A stretch of 64,000 nucleotides of DNA, taken from assembly GCA_964511535.1 (NCBI GenBank), contig CAZEFW010000018.1:17167-81166 (forward strand). The letters are read 5' to 3'. This document shows positions 1 to 8,721 of the stretch, piece after piece. Source of the DNA: CAZCFB01 sp964511535 (lineage in GTDB: Bacteria; Myxococcota_A; Polyangia; GCA-2747355; CAZCFB01). The notes under the pieces are model-generated. The model saw nothing but the letters and a program-made list of their open reading frames with translations, did no database searches and was not told where the DNA came from. Made by a program: the position numbers and the translations under genes. How positions within the stretch are numbered: the first letter of the stretch is position 1; every line of letters begins with the position of its first letter.

Positions 1-885
1 GCACCCCATCTGGATGCCCGGGAAGAGCCAGGCGGTCTCCGGCATCAGCACAACCTCGCGCCAGGGGTCGCCCCCCTTGATGGAGACGAACGCCCGGCAG
101 ATGAAGCCAGGCAGGCGCCCCTGCAGCAGGGGCTGCTCCGGGTGCATGTTGGTGATGGAGAACCGCTCGTCACCGTGGAGCCAGCCGGGCAGCTGCAGCG
201 CCGCCGGGGCGGTGTTGTGAAACAACGGGTCGGTGTCCAGCGGCTCGGCGGGGAACACCTCCTCGGACCAGGCCAGATCGGTGGTGCCGTACAGCGCCGC
301 CCGGTCCGGGTGCATGGGCGACAGGGGGAAGAAGCCCGCCGGCAGCCGCGGCGCCTCGGGCTGGCTCCACAGCGCGGCCGGGTCCTCCACGTTGGGCAGG
401 GGCGATGTGCCCTGGCGGTCCGGCACGCCGTCGCCGGCGAGGTGCCCCACGCCCAGGGGGTTCGCCGGGTACTCCGGCCCGCCGTAGGCGGTCTCCGGCC
501 CCACCCGCATGGTGGAGAACGGCGCCGCTTCGCTCACGCGCCACAGGTCCCCGGCCACGGGCAGCCAGGTGCGGTCTCCCTGCACGGCCAGGGAGCGCTT
601 GGCCGCGCCGAGGCCCACCTGCACGGCGCAGGCGGTGGCCTGGCCGCCGGGCGGGTGGCAGTCGCCCACCACCAGCACCTCGCCCCGGGCCTTGGGCTGG
701 CCCATGTCCAGCGGCACCTGGCCCAGCACGCCGGGCGCGGCGGCCCAGAAGTCCTGCTCGCTGTGCAGCTGTCGCGGGCTGGCGAAGGGGAACGCGGTGA
801 TGGCCCCCACCGAGAGGAAGAACTTGCCCCCCCGGGTGATCGGGGCGGAGATGAGCCCCAGCTTGAGCGGCTTGATGATCCGCAT
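1..885 (-). CDS. DUF2169 family type VI secretion-associated protein (3' end cut by window edge)
   Basis: The reading frame is open from the ATG at 885 to the first base of the window, so at least 295 residues are present and the C-terminus is missing. The N-terminus (MRIIKPLKLGLISAPITRGG) and the following segments (LGQVPLDMGQPKARGEVLVV, then GDRTW and a TAYGGPEYPANPLG stretch) match what I know of DUF2169 proteins. These are encoded beside vgrG genes and are thought to act as adaptors or chaperones that load effectors onto the T6SS spike. No signal peptide is visible, consistent with a cytoplasmic role. The start lies 6 nt after the VgrG stop codon, so the two are almost certainly co-transcribed. 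The loading role is family knowledge; the assignment rests on motif recognition only. Confidence 0.8.
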   Translation of the reverse strand, partial: MRIIKPLKLGLISAPITRGGKFFLSVGAITAFPFASPRQLHSEQDFWAAAPGVLGQVPLDMGQPKARGEVLVVGDCHPPGGQATACAVQVGLGAAKRSLAVQGDRTWLPVAGDLWRVSEAAPFSTMRVGPETAYGGPEYPANPLGVGHLAGDGVPDRQGTSPLPNVEDPAALWSQPEAPRLPAGFFPLSPMHPDRAALYGTTDLAWSEEVFPAEPLDTDPLFHNTAPAALQLPGWLHGDERFSITNMHPEQPLLQGRLPGFICRAFVSIKGGDPWREVVLMPETAWLFPGIQMGC

Positions 886-891
886 GGCGCC

Positions 892-3129
892 CTACAGCCC
901 CATCACCTTGGCCACGCACTTGTCGGCCACGAGCTTCTTGTCCTTCATCTCCAGCTCGGCGGTGGCGATCTTGATGCCGCACATGTCCAGCTTGAACAGG
1001 CTGAACCCGAGGGTCGCCATCTTGGCCGAGACGGAGATCCCGAGGCAGATGGTGGTGTTCATGGTCATCGGCTCGTACAGCTTCACCCCGCTGGCGAGGT
1101 TCCACTGGAGGTTGATGCCGAAGTTGTACTTGACGGTGATCGGCGCGAGGTTGATGGAGACGAAGGCGCCCACCTTCACCGACAGCTTGAAGCCGAGGAA
1201 GATGTCGCAGTAGCCGCCGATGTTCAGCTTGAACTCGCCGCCCACCCTGCCCTTCTCGGAGCCGCCCAGCTTGAGCCAGGACTCGTCCTTCTTGGCCACG
1301 GAGGTCACGGCGCCGCTGACCACCTCGCTGTAGTCGCCCTTTATCTTCTTCGAGACGGCGCCGTCGATCACCTCGGTGACGTTGCCCCCCACGGAGCGCT
1401 CGACATCATTCGCCACATGCTGGCGGAAGCAGTCGCCCACCTGCTGGTAGCTCTTCTCGGAGATCTGGTGCAGGTAGTCCCCGTCGAGGATCAGGTCCGC
1501 GCCGCCGCTCTTGCGGGAGCGAAGCCGCGCCACGCAGGCGGCGCCGTCGTCCACCATGGACAGCTCGGTGCCACGATCCCGCAGCAGGTTGCGATGGCTG
1601 TTCTGCACCGGCACCTTCTCCGCGCCCACCGCCGCCCCGGTGGTGACGTCCCCCTTCTTGAGCCGCTCGATGCCATCGCTGGCGGTGGCGTCCTGGGGCG
1701 CGTTGGTGGCGCTGCCGTACACCGTGCCCGTCACCAGCGGCCGGTCAGGATCCCCCTCCATGAACTCCACCACCACCTCGTCGCCCACCCGCGGCCAGAT
1801 CATCGCGCCCCGGGTCTTGCCTCTGGCGTTGCCCATGCTCTGGGCCACCCGCACCCGCGGACAGTCGGCGTCGCCTGCGCCGTCCTGCCAGTGGAAGCGG
1901 ATCTTCACCCGCCCGGCGGCGTCCAGGTCCGGCTCGCCGTCCGCGGCGGTGCCCGCGCCGACAACCGTGGCGGTCTGCACCCCGCGCACTGACGGCCGCG
2001 GCGTCACCCGGGGCGGCCTGTAGGGCGTCTTCCGGTCCACACACTCGAAGCTGTTGCCGTAGCTCAGGCTGTGGTCCGTGTAGCGGTTGTCCGGATCCGC
2101 GTTGGCGCCGCTGAAGCTGACCCCGGTCACCAGGTACTCCCGGTTCAGGTTGGAGCCCGAGGGCGCCCCGGACAGCTTGAAGGTGTAGCCCGGCTGCAGG
2201 CCCACGCAGTCGCTGACGCCGCGGTAAGTGTGCCCGGGCAGCTGCACCTCCTGCAGCCGCTGCCTGGCCAGCTCCTTCATCTGGCTCTGGGCCCTGAACC
2301 CGCCCGGGTAGTCGTACTGGCAGGGCCCGTCGGGCATGTCGGTGGGCTCTGCCAGCTTCACGCTGGCCGTGGTGGGGTTGTAATCGGCCAGGCGCACTGC
2401 GGCAGGCACCAGGCGGCGGCGCTCGGAGAAGGTGGAGACCGAGAAGGTGCCGCCCGCCGCAGGGGCGGGGTAGCCGAGGGCTGCTGGCGAGGCGGGCCTG
2501 AACTGCTCGGTGGCGTTGACCATCCTGAGCACATGCTGGTCGCTGGCGTGCTCGAAGAAGTAGCTGACCCCGAACTCCTCCAGCAGCCTGCTGACGAAGT
2601 CGAGATCCGTCTCGCGGTACTGCACCCTGAAACCGCCCTCGTCCCTGGGCCCGCCGATCCAGCCCAGCTGCTCGCGCATGTGCGCCTTGAACCCGACGCT
2701 GTACTGCCCCTCCTTGAGCCCTGCCCCCTTGAGCACGGCGTCCACGACCTCGTCGAGGAACTTGCCCTTGAACACCCGGCAGCTGCTGCTCAGGTAGAGC
2801 CGCCACAGCCGCGGCACCAGCAGCGCGTCGTACTCGTGCACGGTCTTGCTGTCGCTGTCGGAGAAGGTGCGCCTGTGCTCGAAGCTGGCGATGACGCCAT
2901 GGATGTACCTCACATGATCGTCCGAGTACTTCAGCCGCAGGGCGACCTCCTTGTCCAGCACATCGCCCATGCGCCCGTCGCTGGCGTAGTACAGGGTGAG
3001 CCGCACCGAGAAGGGGATGTTCAACCCCTCGGCGCCCTCGAAGGCGACCACATGCATGTCGCCCCACTTGCCCTGGTCTGTCTTGCCGTGCCGTAGAAGA
3101 TCCGCCGTGACCGCGCAGGTATTCGCCAT
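892..3129 (-). CDS. vgrG: Type VI secretion system spike protein VgrG/TssI
   Basis: This 745-residue protein would form the trimeric tip of the T6SS puncturing device. Residues 1-360 are the gp27-like part, with the YRETDLDFVSRLLEEFGVSY signature near 171-190. Residues about 405-475 are the gp5-like OB fold, with RVKIRFHWQDG and WPRVGDEVVVEF followed by GDPDRPLVTGTVY. The rest is a repetitive beta-helix stretch (VGGNVTEVIDGAVSKKIKGD and similar) and a roughly 150-residue C-terminal extension without a recognised enzymatic motif. I chose the ATG at 3129 because the frame upstream looks non-coding and AAGGGG lies a few bases before it. A TACAAT box at 3172-3167 could be the -10 of its promoter. 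The DUF2169 gene follows after 6 nt. No other T6SS core genes are in view, so this looks like an orphan vgrG/effector island. Confidence 0.93.
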   Translation of the reverse strand: MANTCAVTADLLRHGKTDQGKWGDMHVVAFEGAEGLNIPFSVRLTLYYASDGRMGDVLDKEVALRLKYSDDHVRYIHGVIASFEHRRTFSDSDSKTVHEYDALLVPRLWRLYLSSSCRVFKGKFLDEVVDAVLKGAGLKEGQYSVGFKAHMREQLGWIGGPRDEGGFRVQYRETDLDFVSRLLEEFGVSYFFEHASDQHVLRMVNATEQFRPASPAALGYPAPAAGGTFSVSTFSERRRLVPAAVRLADYNPTTASVKLAEPTDMPDGPCQYDYPGGFRAQSQMKELARQRLQEVQLPGHTYRGVSDCVGLQPGYTFKLSGAPSGSNLNREYLVTGVSFSGANADPDNRYTDHSLSYGNSFECVDRKTPYRPPRVTPRPSVRGVQTATVVGAGTAADGEPDLDAAGRVKIRFHWQDGAGDADCPRVRVAQSMGNARGKTRGAMIWPRVGDEVVVEFMEGDPDRPLVTGTVYGSATNAPQDATASDGIERLKKGDVTTGAAVGAEKVPVQNSHRNLLRDRGTELSMVDDGAACVARLRSRKSGGADLILDGDYLHQISEKSYQQVGDCFRQHVANDVERSVGGNVTEVIDGAVSKKIKGDYSEVVSGAVTSVAKKDESWLKLGGSEKGRVGGEFKLNIGGYCDIFLGFKLSVKVGAFVSINLAPITVKYNFGINLQWNLASGVKLYEPMTMNTTICLGISVSAKMATLGFSLFKLDMCGIKIATAELEMKDKKLVADKCVAKVMGL

Positions 3130-3224
3130 CGTAACCCCTTCGGTGTCAAGTCGAGGTGAGGCGCAGATTGTATTCGCGCCAGGAGCGCGGCGTCCACCCG
3201 CATGTGGGATCTGGATCCCGACGG

Positions 3225-3252
3225 GTGACACGCCGCGGGGGAGGACTATACT
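3225..3252 (+). promoter_or_regulatory. Candidate sigma-70 promoter for the Pro/Ala-rich gene at 3281
   Basis: GTGACA (3225-3230) and TATACT (3247-3252) are separated by 16 nt, giving a predicted start near 3259. GGAAGGAAAG then precedes the TTG start at 3281. It is divergent from vgrG. Confidence 0.45.
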
Positions 3253-3280
3253 TGGGGCACTGAACCGGAAGGAAAGACCC

Positions 3281-3652
3281 TTGAGCACCGAACCTCCCAT
3301 CGCCGGTGGTGGCGCCGTCCTGAGGCGGGACCTGCTGGCCCTGCGCCCGCACCCGGATCCCGCCCGCCTGGACGACGCCGACGTGCGCCGGCTGCTGCGA
3401 TCGCAAGCGCCGGCGCCCCTGGCACCCCGGGCAGCCGCGGCCCCGCCGGTGGAGCGCCCCGTCGCTGACGCCGACTTGGCCCGGGCGCTCCCGCCGCCCC
3501 CGGCGCCGCTCCCCGAAGCGGAGCCGGTCGCCGCGCCTGCGAAGCCGGGAGCGCCGACGCTCACCGCTGCAAACCCTGACGCCCTCGCTTCATCGCTGGA
3601 GCGCGCCGCCCGGCAGGGGGACGACCTGGTCGCGCTTGACGCGGACGACTGA
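3281..3652 (+). CDS. Small Pro/Ala-rich hypothetical protein
   Basis: A 123-residue product that I do not recognise. The TTG start is chosen because a GGAAGGAAAG ribosome-binding site and a plausible promoter lie just upstream, and the upstream frame is otherwise antisense to vgrG. The middle (about residues 40-95) is almost wholly Ala, Pro and acidic residues and is probably disordered. The ends are less biased (RRDLLALRPHPDPARLDDAD near the start, SSLERAARQGDDLVALDADD at the end). There is no signal peptide or membrane segment. It is divergent from vgrG and lies 35 nt before the nucleotidase gene, so it may be its operon partner. The existence of the protein is moderately supported; its function is unknown. 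Confidence 0.5.
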   Translation: MSTEPPIAGGGAVLRRDLLALRPHPDPARLDDADVRRLLRSQAPAPLAPRAAAAPPVERPVADADLARALPPPPAPLPEAEPVAAPAKPGAPTLTAANPDALASSLERAARQGDDLVALDADD

Positions 3653-3687
3653 GACCCACCACCCCGACCACAACCAGGAGCATGACC

Positions 3688-5121
3688 ATGGGCCGCACCG
3701 CCCCTCCTTTCCCGCCCGAGCGGGATCTCTTCTGCAACCGCACGCTGAACCTGCGCGCCATCGAGGCCATCGGCTACGACATGGACTACACGCTGATCCA
3801 CTACCAGGAGGCAGAGTGGGAGCTGTGCGCGTACCAGCACCTGCAGCGCAAGCTGGCAGACCGCGGCTGGCCGGTGCAGGACCTCGCCTTCAACGCCGAG
3901 ATGATGGAGCGCGGCCTGGTGCTGGACGTTGAGCTGGGCAACATCCTGGAGGCCAACCGGTTCGGGTTCGTCAAGCAGGCGCGCCACGGCACCGCCTCCA
4001 TGGACTACCGCGAGGTGCGCAAGGTGTACGCCCGCGCCATGGTGGACCTCGACTCGGACCGGTTCTTCTTCCTCACCACCCTGTTCTCCCTCTCCGAGGG
4101 GTGCATGTACGCTCAGCTGGTGGACCTGCTGGACGCCGGCGAGCTGGAGGGCGTGCTCGGCTACACCGACCTGCACCGCGCCGTGCGCCGCAGCCTGGAC
4201 GAGGCGCACATGGAGGGCGAGCTCAAGGCCGACATCCTGGCGGATCCCGACCGGTACGTGGTGCTCGATCCCGAGGCGCCCCTGGCCCTGCTGGACCAGA
4301 AAAGAGCCGGCAAGCGCCTGCTGCTCATCACAAACAGCGAGTGGTCGTATACCAGGGCGATGATGGCCTACGCCTACGACCGGTACCTGCCCGACGGCAT
4401 GACCTGGCGGGACCTGTTCGAGCTGGTGGTGGTCTCATCGCGCAAGCCGTCGTTCTTCTCGGGACGCGCCGAGCTGCTCGAGGTGGTGGGCGACGGCGAC
4501 CTGCTGCGGCCCACCCTGGGTGAGATGAAAGAGGGCGGCGTGTACCACGGGGGCAACGCGGCCCAGGTGGAGCGCCACCTGGGGCTCAGCGGCGACAAGA
4601 TTTTGTACGTGGGGGATCATGTGTTTGGCGATGTGCAGGCCTCCAAGAGCGTGCTGCGGTGGCGCACGGCCCTGGTCCTGCGGGAGCTGGAGCGGGAGAT
4701 CCGCGCCAACCTGGAGGTGGCACGGCAACAGCAAGAGCTGCGCCGGCTCATGGACAGGAAAGAGGTGCTCGAGGTGGAGCAGTGCCAGCTGCGCCTGGAG
4801 CGCATGCGGGCGAAGGGTAAGCCGTACGGCCCGAAGCCTGCCACGCCGCGGGCCGAGCGCGAGGCCCGCCAAAAACAGCTGCGGGGGGAGGTGGAGGCGC
4901 TGGACGCCCGCATCGCGCCGCTGGCCGCCGCCTCCTCACGGGTGGCCAACCCGCTGTGGGGGCCGCTCATGCGGGCGGGCAACGACAAGAGCCTGCTCAC
5001 CTGGGCGGTGGAGCGGTCCGCAGACATCTACACCAGCAGGGTGTCCAACTTCCTGTTCCGGACGCCCTTCGCCTACCTGCGCTCACCGAGGGGCAGCATG
5101 CCCCACGACCCGGGGCCCTAG
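3688..5121 (+). CDS. HAD-IG family 5'-nucleotidase
   Basis: About 477 residues of a HAD-superfamily cytosolic 5'-nucleotidase, expected to dephosphorylate purine nucleoside monophosphates. The catalytic motif I is GYDMDYTLIHY, with nucleophile D31 and acid/base D33 counted from the ATG at 3688. HAD motif II is probably LLITNSEWSYT, and the acidic motif is ILYVGDHVFGDVQASK. These are diagnostic of the HAD-IG (cN-II-like) group. A Lys/Arg/Glu-rich helical segment (about residues 325-410) looks like a coiled coil. ATG 3688 is preferred to the ATG at 3682 because AGGAG at 3676-3680 leaves 7 nt to 3688 but only 1 nt to 3682. The stop codon overlaps the stop of the convergent membrane protein gene at a shared CTAG. 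Confidence 0.9.
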   Translation: MGRTAPPFPPERDLFCNRTLNLRAIEAIGYDMDYTLIHYQEAEWELCAYQHLQRKLADRGWPVQDLAFNAEMMERGLVLDVELGNILEANRFGFVKQARHGTASMDYREVRKVYARAMVDLDSDRFFFLTTLFSLSEGCMYAQLVDLLDAGELEGVLGYTDLHRAVRRSLDEAHMEGELKADILADPDRYVVLDPEAPLALLDQKRAGKRLLLITNSEWSYTRAMMAYAYDRYLPDGMTWRDLFELVVVSSRKPSFFSGRAELLEVVGDGDLLRPTLGEMKEGGVYHGGNAAQVERHLGLSGDKILYVGDHVFGDVQASKSVLRWRTALVLRELEREIRANLEVARQQQELRRLMDRKEVLEVEQCQLRLERMRAKGKPYGPKPATPRAEREARQKQLRGEVEALDARIAPLAAASSRVANPLWGPLMRAGNDKSLLTWAVERSADIYTSRVSNFLFRTPFAYLRSPRGSMPHDPGP

Positions 5122-6383
5122 GCCCGGACCGCCCCTCCCCGCCTCACCAGGACCGCCGCCACGCGGTAAGTGACCGGCACCAGCGACAGCAGCCCGATCC
5201 AGACCACCGTGGGCCATGCCCCCACCACGGCCTGGCGCATGTGCACATCCGCCAGGTACTGAACCTTCTGGACCCAGATCTCGTGGCTCCAGATCCAGCG
5301 CGCCAGGGCGACGCTGAGCAGGTAGCCCGCGGCGGTGAGCAACAGGAACAGCTGGTGCAAGCCCGAGATGAGGCCAGCCGGATCACGCCGCCTGAGCATG
5401 CCCACGGCCGCGCCCCCCATGATCAGCAGGAAGCCCACCATCGACTGGTCAGCCAGGATCCCGATGCGGTTGACCAGCCCCCGAGGATCCACCTCCCAGG
5501 GCGGCACGATGCGCGGCATGGTCGCCGCCGCCATGGTCAGCAGGCCCACGAGCAGGCTGAGGCAGATGAGCCGCCCCTGCCGCTGGGTGAGCAGCCGCCG
5601 GGTGGCGGGCACCAGCAAGGCCAGGGCGTTGAGGCCAACGGCGCCGCAGGAGAGGATGAACGCGGCCTTCATGTCGCTGTTGGCCGGATCGCCCAGCGCC
5701 TCTTCGTACAGCAGGAACAGGGCGGCGGGCAGGTAGATGATCACGCCCAGCAGGGCGAGGCGCCCGGTGTCTTCGCTCACCGCGCGCTGACGATGCCACA
5801 CCGTCCAGCAGGTGGCGAAGGCCGCGGGGTAGAGCAGCAGCCGCAGCCAGTGCCCGGGGGTGAAGTTGTCGTGGGTCACCAGGGCGAAGGCCAGGGTCAC
5901 GCCGCCCACCAGCAGCGTGACCAGGCGCCAGGCGAGGTGGGGGCGCATGGCCCAGCGGGATGGCGGGTGCTTCCTGAGGGTCACCAGCGCGGTCAGGCAT
6001 ACGGCCACCAGACAGCACAGGCGCGCCAGGGCGATGAGCCAGGAGAGCCGGGTCGTGCCACCCAGAGCCACGAACAGGATCCGCAAGCCGAGGTTGCCTG
6101 CGCAGAGCCAGGCGGCCACCTCCGCCAGGGGCCAGCCCGGCGCGCTGGCCAGCTCCTCGTCGTCGTGTACCAGCAACAGCAGCAGCGAGATGAGCGCGGC
6201 GGTTCCCACCTGATCGGCCCAGGAGCTGAGCTGTCGGACCAGCGAGAACCCGCCCGGGTTGCTCAGGTCGAGCACCCTGTTGAGGATGTCCTGCATGGCC
6301 AGCGCGGCCCCGGCGATGAGGGCGGCTGCGATGGCGGTGCCGAGGAGCAGCGCCTGGGCCCGCCGGATGGATTGCTGCGGCAC
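5118..6383 (-). CDS. Polytopic inner-membrane protein of unknown function
   Basis: The 421-residue product contains about ten hydrophobic segments, beginning with an N-terminal one (LLLGTAIAAALIAGAALA) and followed by others such as LISLLLLLV, LLGVIIYLPAALFLLY and SMVGFLLIMGGAAVGML. Short charged loops join them. I recognise no transporter, enzyme or myxosortase (CPBP) motif. The GTG start at 6383 is supported by AGGAG with 9-nt spacing. It is convergent with the 5'-nucleotidase, overlapping by 4 nt, and divergent from the esterase gene across a short gap. A solitary membrane protein of this kind could be a transporter, sensor or enzyme, and the sequence does not let me choose. Confidence 0.8.
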   Translation of the reverse strand: MPQQSIRRAQALLLGTAIAAALIAGAALAMQDILNRVLDLSNPGGFSLVRQLSSWADQVGTAALISLLLLLVHDDEELASAPGWPLAEVAAWLCAGNLGLRILFVALGGTTRLSWLIALARLCCLVAVCLTALVTLRKHPPSRWAMRPHLAWRLVTLLVGGVTLAFALVTHDNFTPGHWLRLLLYPAAFATCWTVWHRQRAVSEDTGRLALLGVIIYLPAALFLLYEEALGDPANSDMKAAFILSCGAVGLNALALLVPATRRLLTQRQGRLICLSLLVGLLTMAAATMPRIVPPWEVDPRGLVNRIGILADQSMVGFLLIMGGAAVGMLRRRDPAGLISGLHQLFLLLTAAGYLLSVALARWIWSHEIWVQKVQYLADVHMRQAVVGAWPTVVWIGLLSLVPVTYRVAAVLVRRGGAVRA

Positions 6384-6430
6384 CCGGTCAGTCTCCTACG
6401 GCCGGGGCCACGGGGCAATGCGCTTGCATG

Positions 6431-6446
6431 TACAATGAGGCCCGTG
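6431..6446 (+). promoter_or_regulatory. Possible leaderless promoter -10 box and GTG start of the esterase gene
   Basis: TACAAT at 6431-6436 ends 7 nt before the in-frame GTG at 6444, and no Shine-Dalgarno sequence is present. An alternative ATG at 6435 lies inside the TACAAT box, so if this is the -10 then translation must begin at 6444. Confidence 0.4.
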
Positions 6447-7436
6447 ACCGCAGGATTGCTCGAGAGGACCCGCCGCCGGGCGGGGGGGCTCGTGGCGGAC
6501 GGCTTCTTCCAGGGCATGTCCCGCCTCGGCCGACTGCACCCCGACGCCCGGCCCGCGCGCCACGGCGTGGAGGTGGTGTGCGACATCCCGTACACCGACT
6601 CCGGCCGGCCGGAGCACCTGCTGGACATCTACCGCCCGGCGGGACCGGGGGGGCCATGGCCGACGGTGCTCTATGTCCACGGCGGGGGGTTCCGGATCCT
6701 GTCCAAGGACAGCCACTGGGTCATGGGCCTGGCCCTGGCCCGGCGCGGGCTGGCCGTGTTCAACATCAACTACCGGCTGGCCCCGTCGCACCGCTACCCT
6801 GCGGCCCATCGGGACGCGGCGGACGCCCTGGCCTGGGTGCTGGAGCACGCCGGCAGGTACGGCGGCGACGCCGGGCGCCTGGTGCTGGCGGGCGAGTCGG
6901 CGGGCGCCAACATGGTCACCGCCCTGACCGTGGCCTGCTGCTTCTCGCGGCCGGAGCGCTGGGCCCGGCGCTTGTTCGACCTCGGGCAGGTCCCGCGGGC
7001 GGTGATGCCGGCCTGCGGCATGCTCCAGCTGACCAACCCGGGCCGTTTCTGGCAGCGACGCCGCCTGCCGGTCTGGCTCAGGGACCGGCTTCAGGAGCCG
7101 GCCATGGCCTACCTGGGCGGCGTGGACATGCCCCCCGGACAGGGCCTGGCCGACCCGCTGCTGGTGCTCGAGGGAGACGAGCCAGCGGTTCGGAAGCTGC
7201 CGCCCTTCTTCGCGCCCGTGGGGACAAAAGATCCGTTGCTGGACGACACGCGCCGCCTGGCCCTGGCGCTTCGTGACAGGGGGGCCGTGTGCGAGGACCG
7301 CTACTACCCGGGCGAGATCCACGCCTTCCACGCCCTGGCCTGGCGCACCGAGGCGCGGCGCTGCTGGCTTGACACCTACCGGTTCTTGCAGCAAACAGCG
7401 GGGATCCCGCTGAACAAGGAGGCGCCCCTGCCATGA
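6444..7436 (+). CDS. Alpha/beta-hydrolase (esterase/lipase, hormone-sensitive-lipase type)
   Basis: About 330 residues with the hallmarks of the HSL-like carboxylesterase family. An oxyanion-hole motif HGGGF lies in VLYVHGGGFRIL. The nucleophile elbow GESAG is in RLVLAGESAGAN. A late acidic segment (VGTKDPLLDDTRRLA) and GEIHAFHAL supply the expected catalytic Asp and His. The probable reaction is hydrolysis of short- or medium-chain esters or of an acylated or O-acetylated metabolite. No signal peptide is visible, so it is probably cytoplasmic. The GTG at 6444 is preferred to the ATG at 6435 because of the overlapping -10-like box. Its stop overlaps the next start (ATGA), coupling it to the lipoprotein gene at 7433. 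The natural substrate is unknown. Confidence 0.86.
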   Translation: MTAGLLERTRRRAGGLVADGFFQGMSRLGRLHPDARPARHGVEVVCDIPYTDSGRPEHLLDIYRPAGPGGPWPTVLYVHGGGFRILSKDSHWVMGLALARRGLAVFNINYRLAPSHRYPAAHRDAADALAWVLEHAGRYGGDAGRLVLAGESAGANMVTALTVACCFSRPERWARRLFDLGQVPRAVMPACGMLQLTNPGRFWQRRRLPVWLRDRLQEPAMAYLGGVDMPPGQGLADPLLVLEGDEPAVRKLPPFFAPVGTKDPLLDDTRRLALALRDRGAVCEDRYYPGEIHAFHALAWRTEARRCWLDTYRFLQQTAGIPLNKEAPLP

Positions 7437-8344
7437 GACGAACCGTACTGATTCTGGCCGCCGCGCTGGTGGCCCTCGCCAGCTGCAGCGACGACGACGT
7501 CCAGCCGACCACCGACGCCGGGCCGCTGGTCCTCGACGGCACGGGACTCCGCGACATCGCCGCGGGCAAGGACCGGAGCAAGCCCGGCCCTGACCAGGCC
7601 CCGAAGCCGGACATCTCCACGGCCATAAACGAGAAGGAGCCCAACGACGGCAGCACCGCCACCGAGCTCCACAAGCTGACCTGGCCTGTCGCGGTCAACG
7701 GCGCCATCGGCAAGGCGGGCGACAAGGACATCTTCGGCATCGACGTGCAGGCCGGGGACCGGCTGGTGGCGCGCATCAAGCCCGCCACGCCGCTGCAGCC
7801 CCACCTGGTGATCTTCGATCCCAAGGGCAAGCTGCCCACCGTGGCCAACGCGGACAGCAAGGAGACCTTCGTGGAGTATTACGCGCTCAAGAGCGCGCCG
7901 TTGCTGCTGGCGGTGCGCGACCGGCGCAACGTGGCCAAGCCGCCCAAGAACGTCGGCGGCAAGGGCTTCACCTATCTGTTGACGATCCAGCGGCTCAAGC
8001 GCCCCCCTGTCCCGGTGACCGTCAGCGTGGAGAAGTCCATGACGCTGGCCCCGCGGGGCACGGTGCGCGTGTTCTCCTATACGGCCACCAAGGGGCTGGA
8101 CATGCAGCTGACGGTCCGGGCGCAGCAGCTGTCGAAGCCGTCGGACGTGGACAGCCGGCTTAGCCTGTTCCACCCGGGCCAGAAGATCTGGGCTGGCACC
8201 AACGACGACGCGTCAGCCGGGGTGAAGGACTCCCTGCTCAAGGGGCCGATGCCGGCCAGCGGCACCTACCACGCCATCGTGGAGAACCTGAAGATCGACG
8301 CCGCGGACCTGCGGTTCTCGTTCCGGGCCACCACCATCAAGTAG
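7433..8344 (+). CDS. Lipoprotein with a pre-peptidase C-terminal-like (PPC) domain
   Basis: A 303-residue exported lipoprotein. The signal peptide MRRTVLILAAALVALASC ends in a lipobox with C18, followed by an acidic, flexible linker with PD pairs. EKEPNDGSTATELHKL and KAGDKDIFGIDVQAGDRL near residues 65-105 resemble the PPC beta-sandwich often attached to secreted proteases and surface proteins. A second beta-rich module follows (VRVFSYTATKGLDMQLTVRA and later strands). I see no catalytic motif. The ATG overlaps the esterase stop (ATGA), so the pair is translationally coupled and may work together at the envelope. It converges on the small lipoprotein gene at 8347. Confidence 0.8.
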   Translation: MRRTVLILAAALVALASCSDDDVQPTTDAGPLVLDGTGLRDIAAGKDRSKPGPDQAPKPDISTAINEKEPNDGSTATELHKLTWPVAVNGAIGKAGDKDIFGIDVQAGDRLVARIKPATPLQPHLVIFDPKGKLPTVANADSKETFVEYYALKSAPLLLAVRDRRNVAKPPKNVGGKGFTYLLTIQRLKRPPVPVTVSVEKSMTLAPRGTVRVFSYTATKGLDMQLTVRAQQLSKPSDVDSRLSLFHPGQKIWAGTNDDASAGVKDSLLKGPMPASGTYHAIVENLKIDAADLRFSFRATTIK

Positions 8345-8346
8345 CG

Positions 8347-8646
8347 TCAGCGCGGCAGGCGCCAGCCATGGCCCGCGCCGCCGGGGCCAGGCCAGGCGGG
8401 GCTGTACGGCTTGTCCGGCGCCAGGAACTGGTCCTGAGGCGGCAGCTGATCGCTGTACGGCACCAGCTTGTGGTCCTTCTGGGTCCCACCCAGGTCCTTC
8501 TTGAAGGGCGGCTTGCCGCCGGTGTCTGCGCCCACCTGGCCGCCGTCCTTTCCCACCTTGCCCTTGCCGTGGGTGCCGGCGCAGGCCAGGGCCAGGGCCG
8601 CGGCGAGGATCAGCGACAGGGCGAACCAGTGAGCGGGTCTGAGCAT
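8347..8646 (-). CDS. Small lipoprotein, unknown function
   Basis: 99 residues. The signal peptide MLRPAHWFALSLILAAALAL is followed by a lipobox ending at ACAG. The mature part is short, Gly/Lys/Pro-rich and probably unstructured (GKVGKDGGQVGADTGGKPPF, then a PP-rich tail). I recognise no family. The start is the ATG at 8646, the last Met before a clean signal peptide; no strong ribosome-binding site is seen. It is convergent with the PPC lipoprotein (2-nt gap) and divergent from the exonuclease-fold lipoprotein. A small secreted protein is well supported; its role is unknown. Confidence 0.6.
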   Translation of the reverse strand: MLRPAHWFALSLILAAALALACAGTHGKGKVGKDGGQVGADTGGKPPFKKDLGGTQKDHKLVPYSDQLPPQDQFLAPDKPYSPAWPGPGGAGHGWRLPR

Positions 8647-8721
8647 GGAGGCGATAATAGCCCAGGCAGGCGCGCGGTGTCTCCTGTTGCCAGCCGCGCC
8701 GGCGTGGGTACCCTGTGGGGC

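Noticed and set aside
142..1992. 616-residue plus-strand open frame opposite vgrG
   Set aside because: It is an antisense frame made open by GC-rich third positions. Its product is Val/His/Gly-rich and resembles no protein, while the minus strand is a full vgrG.
6435..6443. ATG at 6435 as start of the esterase
   Set aside because: It sits inside a TACAAT box, has no Shine-Dalgarno sequence and is followed 9 nt later by GTG, which fits a leaderless start. It remains possible.
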